Source: Thermoplasmata archaeon (lineage in GTDB: Archaea > Thermoplasmatota > Thermoplasmata > Thermoplasmatales > Thermoplasmataceae). From it: 5,078 bases of DNA. Positions 4,807 through 5,078 of this stretch are shown here, piece by piece. A program made the translations under genes and the position numbers. Numbering within the stretch: the stretch's first letter is position 1; every line of letters starts with the position of its first letter. The notes beneath the pieces were generated by a model, which made no database searches, was not told the origin of the DNA, and saw only the letters and a program-made list of their open reading frames with translations. The stretch spans positions 1-5,078 of the forward strand of contig JAJZWN010000081.1 in assembly GCA_021846695.1 (NCBI GenBank), given 5' to 3'.

Positions 4807-5078
4807 TCAGTAATTATAATACTTTATCAGTTTGTCAATCCCTTCATCCAGGGATATCTTCGCCTTGAAGCCAATACCGTTCTCCGTCTTCCTTATATCT
4901 GCCTTTGTGTAGTAGACGTATGTATCCTTCATTGGGTTCTCTATGTACTCTGGCTTTATGTTTTTGTTGAGGTGCCTATTAAGTATCCCTACCAGTTCAT
5001 TCAGTGTATAGTTCTTTCCTGTTCCAACATTGTACACATTGAATTTCTTATTGTTCTCTGCTGCAAGGATTAGTGCAT
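4807..5078 (-). CDS. NAD-dependent nucleotide-sugar epimerase/dehydratase, C-terminal part
   Basis: The C-terminal 89 or so residues of an extended-SDR sugar-nucleotide enzyme; the reading frame is open to the right edge, where the rest (probably over 200 residues) lies. The visible part begins ALILAAENNKKFNVYNVGTG, which is the family's conserved A-L-x-x-A ... Y-N-x-G-x-G segment before the substrate-binding C-terminal region. It is followed by YTLNELV, a proline-containing turn (NPMKDTYVYY), TKADIRKTENGIGFKAK (the family's D-x-x-K/R-x-x-x-x-x-G-F pattern) and SLDEGIDKLIKYY as the final helix. Such proteins epimerise or dehydrate UDP- or dTDP-sugars (GalE-like and relatives) for glycan or surface-polymer synthesis. 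The catalytic YxxxK and nucleotide loop are outside the window, so the exact reaction cannot be assigned. A GTG at 5037 is inside the conserved core and is not a start. Confidence 0.9.
   Translation of the reverse strand, partial: ALILAAENNKKFNVYNVGTGKNYTLNELVGILNRHLNKNIKPEYIENPMKDTYVYYTKADIRKTENGIGFKAKISLDEGIDKLIKYYNY

Noticed and set aside
1..5078. CRISPR array, tRNA, insertion sequence or toxin-antitoxin/defence system
   Set aside because: No regularly spaced repeats, no tRNA-like cloverleaf sequence, no transposase motifs or terminal inverted repeats, and no recognisable toxin, nuclease or effector domains were seen on either strand.

Overview
The window looks like chromosomal DNA from an archaeon, most likely of the Thermoplasmatales (Ferroplasma/Acidiplasma/Cuniculiplasma type). 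This is an inference from several observations. The DNA is AT-rich, codon use favours AGG/AGA and ATA, and most genes begin about 20-30 bases after an archaeal-type TATA element with no ribosome binding site, as expected for leaderless mRNAs. The only clear Shine-Dalgarno sequence stands before the one gene that is internal to an operon. The gene content (family 5 uracil-DNA glycosylase, short NfeD-like protein, thiolase, small membrane proteins) fits such a genome. No species is claimed.

Layout from left to right. Bases 1-132 hold at most the first codons of a minus-strand gene leaving the left edge. A complete thiolase (acetyl-CoA acetyltransferase type) runs on the minus strand at 133-1296. 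It is divergent from a four-helix membrane protein of unknown function (1455-1958, plus). A short NfeD-like membrane protein with an OB-fold (2093-2398, minus) converges on that gene. It is in turn divergent from an AT-rich gene for a small membrane protein resembling a bacterial PH (bPH) domain split by a two-helix hairpin (2517-2966, plus, GTG start).

Next comes a two-gene operon: a short-chain dehydrogenase/reductase (SDR, 3020-3727) and a family 5 uracil-DNA glycosylase (3724-4398), overlapping by ATGA. A very basic, unrecognised 113-residue protein (4404-4745, minus) converges on the glycosylase with only 5 bases between the stops. The C-terminal part of an NAD-dependent nucleotide-sugar epimerase/dehydratase (4807 to the right edge, minus) closes the window.

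The genes do not form one obvious pathway. The thiolase is lipid or mevalonate/acyl-CoA metabolism, the NfeD and bPH-like proteins are membrane-associated, the SDR-glycosylase pair is a redox enzyme coupled to base-excision repair, and the epimerase probably belongs to a sugar or glycan locus beyond the right edge. I see no CRISPR array, tRNA, rRNA, insertion sequence or defence system. The most useful second looks are the SDR-glycosylase coupling with its SD-versus-leaderless contrast, the dyads at promoters (2465-2476 and 1419-1447), and the unrecognised basic protein.
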